Part shown: positions 34,409-37,978 of the stretch, piece after piece
Position numbering within the stretch: the first letter of the stretch is position 1
How the letters are laid out: every line of letters starts with the position of its first letter
NCBI GenBank assembly: GCA_947305245.1
Contig: CAMZDG010000030.1
Span: forward strand, 1-37,978
Origin: an uncultured Lachnospiraceae bacterium
Lineage (GTDB): Bacteria; Bacillota; Clostridia; Lachnospirales; Lachnospiraceae
Direction of reading: 5' to 3'
Length of the DNA stretch: 37,978 bases
Program-made: the position numbers and the translations under genes
Notes under the pieces: generated by a model
Told to the model about the DNA's origin: nothing
Databases searched by the model: none
What the model saw: only the letters and a program-made list of their open reading frames with translations

Positions 34409-34732
34409 TTACACCAGCAGGCTGTCGATCATTGCCTTTGCCTTCTGCCATTCCGCCTTATTCTGTTCGTAGACTTCACGTCCCTTGTCCGTGATGGAGT
34501 AATAACGCCTGCGGGCGCCAACCTCCTCATCTCCCCAGTAAGTGCTTACCAGGCCGTCCTTCTCCAGACGCCGAAAGGCAGAATACAGGGTCGCATCCTT
34601 CAGCTCGATCTGAGCCTCCGTTTTCGCCATGATCTCCTTGTTGATCAAATATCCATAGCTGTCCCGCTCGCTGAGGCTAGCCAGAATAATGGTATCCGTA
34701 TTTCCTCTTAAAAGATCCGATGCAATAGACAT
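34409..34732 (-). CDS. PadR family transcriptional regulator
   Basis: A 107-residue winged-helix protein. The PadR core is SERDSYGYLINKEIMAKTEA, then LKDATLYSAFRRLEKDGLVS and YWGDEEVGARRRYYSITDKG, a complete family domain; the short C-terminal helix is for dimerisation. It lies directly upstream of the DUF1700/DUF4097 gene, the usual PadR arrangement, and probably controls both genes by repression at the inverted repeat in its own leader. The ATG at 34732 is preceded by GGAAAGGATGGTGGCAAG, with AAGGA and GG(T)GG sites. Inducer unknown. Confidence 0.93.
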   Translation of the reverse strand: MSIASDLLRGNTDTIILASLSERDSYGYLINKEIMAKTEAQIELKDATLYSAFRRLEKDGLVSTYWGDEEVGARRRYYSITDKGREVYEQNKAEWQKAKAMIDSLLV

Positions 34733-34763
34733 CTTGCCACCATCCTTTCCCTAAGTTTTTCAT

Positions 34764-34819
34764 CAAGATTTATCTTGCCTCGATGGTTATAAGATAGCAC
34801 AAGATACCTCGCCTGTCAA
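34764..34819 (-). promoter_or_regulatory. PadR operon promoter with candidate operator
   Basis: Minus strand TTGACA (34814-34819), 17-bp spacer, TATCTT (34791-34796). Downstream of the -10, CAAGAT-TT-ATCTTG (34764-34777, plus strand) is a perfect palindrome, and two more ATCTT copies lie in and beside the -10. Binding there would block initiation, so autorepression by PadR is likely. Confidence 0.65.
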
Positions 34820-34858
34820 GGTATATTTTATTAAATATCTCTAAACTAAACTCCCATG

Positions 34859-34886
34859 AAAAAAGGAGGCCTAAGGCCCCCTCTTT
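34859..34886 (-). terminator. Intrinsic terminator after the acyl-transfer cassette
   Basis: AGGAGGCC (34864-34871) pairs with GGCCCCCT (34875-34882) around a TAA loop, one G-T pair, followed on the minus strand by T6. It lies 30 bp after the stop of the SGNH-like gene. Confidence 0.85.
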
Positions 34887-34915
34887 CATTGTTTATCCTA
34901 AACATACGCCGCATA

Positions 34916-35977
34916 TTACTGCGTCAGCGCATCGGCATAGTATTCCAAGATACCGCCCCGCGAAAACTCCTCCACCATTTGGTAAAGATCCTGCGTGAGT
35001 GCCTCGCAGTTTGCCGCCGTAATGCGGTTTTCGTCCCTTGCGACGCGGTCGCAGATCTCGCAGTTCACCTCATAGGAAAAATGCACGCTGTCCATGTAGT
35101 GATCCAGGTTCGCGGCGAGATCCCGGTCGTTTTGGAAGTAATAGATCTTCACATTCTCAAACGCGTCCATGGCCTTCACGAACTCCTGCGTCTCGCGGAT
35201 CTTCTGGTCGATCTCGCCGGCGCGATAGGCTTCATCCCACCACAGAATGCTGATGGGGGAAAAGACCACGTAATACTCCGTCTCAGGGTGCTTCTGAATG
35301 CGCTCCGAAAGCAGGCCAATATTCGTGGTAAAGTTCTGGTATGTCGTTTCATTAAAGGTCGTTGAAAGGAACTCCTCCCTGGGCGAATACCGTCCGGTGA
35401 TGGCCGCCGTGCTAAAGGTCTTGCTCTGATACCAGCTGTAAGGGTTGTCCTCATCATAGGAAAGGCCATAGGTATAGACGAACTGCAGCGGTATATTCTT
35501 CAGAAGAATGTCCTTATTCAAAAGGTACTTCACGTCATCAAAGGGATTTGCATTAGTGATAAAGTCCGTATCCATGCGGTCGAAGGTGGGCTTTAGGTCC
35601 CCCTCGAGCGCAATGTAATCAATATAATAAAAGACTTTTCTAATCTGCCTTTTTTTATAGGCGCGGTCGAGATAGGTCAGGAAATCCGCGTTCGAACCGC
35701 CCGCGCGGATCGCCTTGATGGGCTCGCAGCCGAAGTTCTCACGGAATTGTCCGAGGTTGTTGTTCTCCGCGGTGCTCGTGCCAAGCAAAATGGCATCGTA
35801 GGTAAAGTGATCGATCGTCCCCGCCACCTGATAATCCCTGTCCTCCAGCACGTGCTTTAGCCCAAAGACCGAATCATGATAGTGATAAAAAGGGTCGAAA
35901 AGGATCACGATCGATGCGGCAACAACAAGGATCGCAAGCAAACCAATATAAAATTGCCTTAAAAATTTCTGTTCCAT
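34916..35977 (-). CDS. Membrane-anchored SGNH/DltD-like protein of an acyl-transfer cassette
   Basis: A 353-residue protein with one N-terminal membrane helix (about 9-28) and an outside domain. ILLGTSTAENN (Ser68) resembles the GDS block of SGNH hydrolases with Thr for Asp, and YMDSVHFS (Asp296, His299) gives the DxxH dyad, so the catalytic triad looks complete. Proteins of this kind accompany MBOAT acyltransferases (AlgJ/AlgX, DltD) and complete or edit the transfer of the acyl group to a polymer. It starts 30 bp after the MBOAT gene and ends the cassette before a terminator. Overall sequence is not one I can assign to a named family. Confidence 0.7.
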   Translation of the reverse strand: MEQKFLRQFYIGLLAILVVAASIVILFDPFYHYHDSVFGLKHVLEDRDYQVAGTIDHFTYDAILLGTSTAENNNLGQFRENFGCEPIKAIRAGGSNADFLTYLDRAYKKRQIRKVFYYIDYIALEGDLKPTFDRMDTDFITNANPFDDVKYLLNKDILLKNIPLQFVYTYGLSYDEDNPYSWYQSKTFSTAAITGRYSPREEFLSTTFNETTYQNFTTNIGLLSERIQKHPETEYYVVFSPISILWWDEAYRAGEIDQKIRETQEFVKAMDAFENVKIYYFQNDRDLAANLDHYMDSVHFSYEVNCEICDRVARDENRITAANCEALTQDLYQMVEEFSRGGILEYYADALTQ

Positions 35978-36007
35978 GCAATTTCTCCAAGGAAAGCCGA
36001 CGGTTTT

Positions 36008-37501
36008 CTAAAAGTTAAAATATAAGAAAGTTGAAACCTGATTTAAGGAAATGATGGCCCATGCCGTGAGGAGTACCAATACGGCCGTGAACCTTCCCGT
36101 AAAGCCCTTTTGCTTTTGATCTGCCAGGATCTCCTGTGCATTTTTGCCGCGCAGGATCAGTGCCGAGATCAAAAGGAGCACTGCCAAAAAGGCCGGATAA
36201 GCAATGTTCAAAAGGCTCGGGCGGAGCTGCTCAAGGAGTCTGCTCCAGACATAGTTCTCCGAAAGCGATTCGAAGGAATACGATATCTCGATAAGGATCT
36301 TCGAAACCGACGGGACAAACATCGCCTTGAGAAAACGGCACATGACAACCCAGGATTCGCTTCGGAAGATCGCTGCGGCAAACACCGTAAAGACAAAGGT
36401 GCAAAGCCAGGAGGCGAAGTTCTTTTTCAGCTTCCAGAACTTTCTTTGCGCCCATACGGCCGCGATGCCCCAGCATAGTCCCCAGAACACAAAGGTCCAG
36501 CTTGCGCCGTGCCAGATCCCGCTGACCAAAAAGACGATGAGCGGCGAGAGCACAGTGTAGAGCTTCTTCACCTTCTTGTTCTTCTTTCGCATACCCTTCA
36601 TGGTCAGGGGCATGTAAAGATAGGTCGTAAGGAATCTCGTCAGGGTGTAATGCCATCTCTGCCAGTATTCCGTGACGGAATGCGATTTATAAGGCGACTT
36701 GAAGTTCACGGGCAGGTCAAAGCGGAACATCTTTCCGATGCCCAGCGCCATGTCGCAATAACCGCTGAAATCAAAGTAAAGCTCGAAGGCATATGCAAGC
36801 GCCACCAGCCACGCCGAAGGCGTATCGAGCCACCAAACCTTGGTAAAGCCTTCATTGACAAAGATCGCAAGACTGTCGGCAAGCAGGACCTTTTTGATCA
36901 GGCCCAGGCAAAATAATATCGTGCCGTCTGCGAAATCGGCCGCAGAAAACTTGCGCTTAGAGAGGTCCTGAAACTGCGGGATCATCTCACTGTGAAGCAC
37001 AATGGGACCTGCGATCAGCTGCGGGAAATAGGTGACAAAACAAAGATAATCGAGGAGCTTATAATGCGGCGCAGTCCCCCAGCATCTGTCGATCACGTAG
37101 GAGAGCTGCTGCAGCGTAAAAAAGCTGATGCCTAGCGGCAAAATGATGTGCTTAAGCGTGAAGTCCGCCCGAAAGAGTGCATTGACGTTCTCCACGAAGA
37201 AATCATAGTATTTATAATAGCCAAGAATGCCTATGTTAAAGACAAGCCCAAGTGCGAGGCAGACCTTCGGCGCATGCTTTCCCTTCCACTTTTCCAGAAG
37301 AAGGCTGATCAAATAGTTCCCTGCCATGCTGTCCAAGATGATCAGAAGGTAGGACGGATGAAAATATCCGTAAAACCAAAGGGACATGCCGATAAGGAAC
37401 GCCTGCGCCAAGGAATAAAGCTTAAAGTGGCCAAGCAGGTACCACCCTCCCAAGGCAAGCGGCAAAAATAAGAAGATAAAAATCTGTGAATTAAACAGCA
37501 T
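36008..37501 (-). CDS. MBOAT family membrane O-acyltransferase (AlgI/DltB-like)
   Basis: A 497-residue protein with about eleven membrane helices. MBOAT hallmarks: LPLGISFFTLQQLSYVID (about 121-138), FPQLIAGPIV, ELYFDFSGYCDMALGIGKMF, the conserved YWQRWHYTLTRFL (His284) and the catalytic His331 in GIWHGASWTF. Such enzymes pass acyl groups across the membrane to a polysaccharide or teichoic acid. Its neighbours, an acyl carrier protein 12 bp upstream and an SGNH-like protein 30 bp downstream, indicate that the donor is an acyl-ACP as in the Dlt system. AAGGAAGAG precedes the ATG at 37501. Confidence 0.93.
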   Translation of the reverse strand: MLFNSQIFIFLFLPLALGGWYLLGHFKLYSLAQAFLIGMSLWFYGYFHPSYLLIILDSMAGNYLISLLLEKWKGKHAPKVCLALGLVFNIGILGYYKYYDFFVENVNALFRADFTLKHIILPLGISFFTLQQLSYVIDRCWGTAPHYKLLDYLCFVTYFPQLIAGPIVLHSEMIPQFQDLSKRKFSAADFADGTILFCLGLIKKVLLADSLAIFVNEGFTKVWWLDTPSAWLVALAYAFELYFDFSGYCDMALGIGKMFRFDLPVNFKSPYKSHSVTEYWQRWHYTLTRFLTTYLYMPLTMKGMRKKNKKVKKLYTVLSPLIVFLVSGIWHGASWTFVFWGLCWGIAAVWAQRKFWKLKKNFASWLCTFVFTVFAAAIFRSESWVVMCRFLKAMFVPSVSKILIEISYSFESLSENYVWSRLLEQLRPSLLNIAYPAFLAVLLLISALILRGKNAQEILADQKQKGFTGRFTAVLVLLTAWAIISLNQVSTFLYFNF

Positions 37502-37513
37502 TGCTACTCTTCC

Positions 37514-37759
37514 TTAGTTTCCAAGCTTTTTCAGGATCACGTCGACCATTTCGCCGACGTTTTTCATGGTGGATGCTTCCCCCATGCTAAAGCGGATGCC
37601 AAAGCATTCCTCAACGTTTACCAAAAGACCAACGTGGGCAAGGCTGTTCCAGCCGTCAATGTCGGATGCCACTGTCGCGTCACTCACCGTGATCGACTCG
37701 TCATCAAACGTATCACGAAACACTTCATTGATCTTACCAAACACTTCTTCCCTGCTCAT
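37514..37759 (-). CDS. Acyl carrier protein (DltC-like)
   Basis: An 81-residue acidic carrier protein. The phosphopantetheine attachment Ser39 lies in SDIDGWNSLAHVGLL; the rest is a standard four-helix ACP length. GGGAGGG is seven bases before the ATG at 37759. It sits between the FkbH-like gene, a candidate loading enzyme, and the MBOAT gene, a candidate acceptor of the acyl chain, which suggests a dedicated carrier and not the fatty-acid ACP. Confidence 0.92.
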   Translation of the reverse strand: MSREEVFGKINEVFRDTFDDESITVSDATVASDIDGWNSLAHVGLLVNVEECFGIRFSMGEASTMKNVGEMVDVILKKLGN

Positions 37760-37805
37760 GCTTCCCTCCCGGTATATTCCTTCGAAAAGCCTTCCCCGCC
37801 GCGCT

Positions 37806-37978
37806 TTATTTCGCCAGTACGGTGATCACGCGGTTTTGCTTTTCATATTCTTCAGGGATCTCGAAAAACCACTCCGAATCCCCGTTTTCTTCTCTCTTTA
37901 ATAGGGCGAACCCTCTTTCGGCAAAGAAATCCTTTACCATGCCGTTCTTTTCCGTCTTGTAATAATATCCGTGAATGC
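37806..37978 (-). CDS. FkbH-like HAD-superfamily protein, C-terminal end (5' part off the window)
   Basis: The last 56 residues of a protein ending at a TAA (37806-37808). KTEKNGMVKDFFAERGF, followed by EWFFEIPEEYEKQNRVITV, matches the C-terminal acyltransferase-like segment of FkbH-type proteins, which load a glyceryl group from 1,3-bisphosphoglycerate onto an acyl carrier protein. Only the tail is visible, so the HAD catalytic Asp cannot be checked. It lies 46 bp upstream of the acyl carrier protein gene on the same strand. Confidence 0.7.
   Translation of the reverse strand, partial: IHGYYYKTEKNGMVKDFFAERGFALLKREENGDSEWFFEIPEEYEKQNRVITVLAK

Overview
The window looks like chromosome from a medium-GC Gram-positive anaerobe of the Clostridia, most likely family Lachnospiraceae. 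Supporting signs are clostridial-type uxuA/uxuB genes, a large three-gene block that I recall as the DUF5717/DUF5716 family pair of Lachnospiraceae, strong GGAGG ribosome sites, and mostly consensus sigma-A type promoters. There is no rRNA, tRNA, CRISPR array, prophage or transposase gene. Almost everything lies on the minus strand; only a central block (a SpoIID-like protein, uxuA, uxuB and an XRE regulator) is on the plus strand.

Region 1 (1-3416, minus) is a purine cluster purC-purB-purF-like. The last gene is cut by the window edge and has Gly where the catalytic N-terminal Cys of PurF should be. Region 2 (3546-9270, minus) is an operon of three proteins of unknown role: a 1187-aa scaffold-like protein, an actin/Hsp70-fold-like protein and a small helical-repeat protein, behind a clear extended -10 promoter. 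Region 3 (9375-10936, minus) is a two-gene ABC exporter. Region 4 (11074-16789) holds a SpoIID-like peptidoglycan-binding protein, then an AraC regulator divergent from uxuA-uxuB (hexuronate breakdown; probable operator repeats with 21-bp period between them), then a small XRE regulator and a bidirectional terminator. Region 5 (16897-19491, minus) is a calcium-type P-type ATPase.

Region 6 (19547-24788, minus) is a peptide-type ABC importer (lipoprotein, two permeases, one fused double ATPase). Region 7 (24902-32828, minus) is a surface-glycan block: an AraC regulator with its own promoter and terminator, a 392-bp nested inverted-repeat element, then gmd-fcl-manC (GDP-mannose and GDP-L-fucose synthesis) and two GT-C type membrane glycosyltransferases. 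Region 8 (32965-34732, minus) is a PadR regulator with a DUF1700-like/DUF4097 protein. Region 9 (34916-37978, minus) is a Dlt-like acyl-transfer cassette: FkbH-like protein (partial), acyl carrier protein, MBOAT acyltransferase and a membrane-anchored SGNH-like protein.

The strongest candidates for undescribed biology are the inverted-repeat element at 31531-31922, whose arms differ in the central segments only in ways that keep wobble pairing in the gmd-sense RNA and whose apex can fold into a four-way junction; the nucleophile-less PurF paralogue; the three-gene DUF5717/DUF5716 module; and the FkbH-ACP-MBOAT-SGNH cassette, which could load glycerate rather than D-alanine for a surface polymer. 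All functional statements rest on reading motifs by eye; no database search was run.
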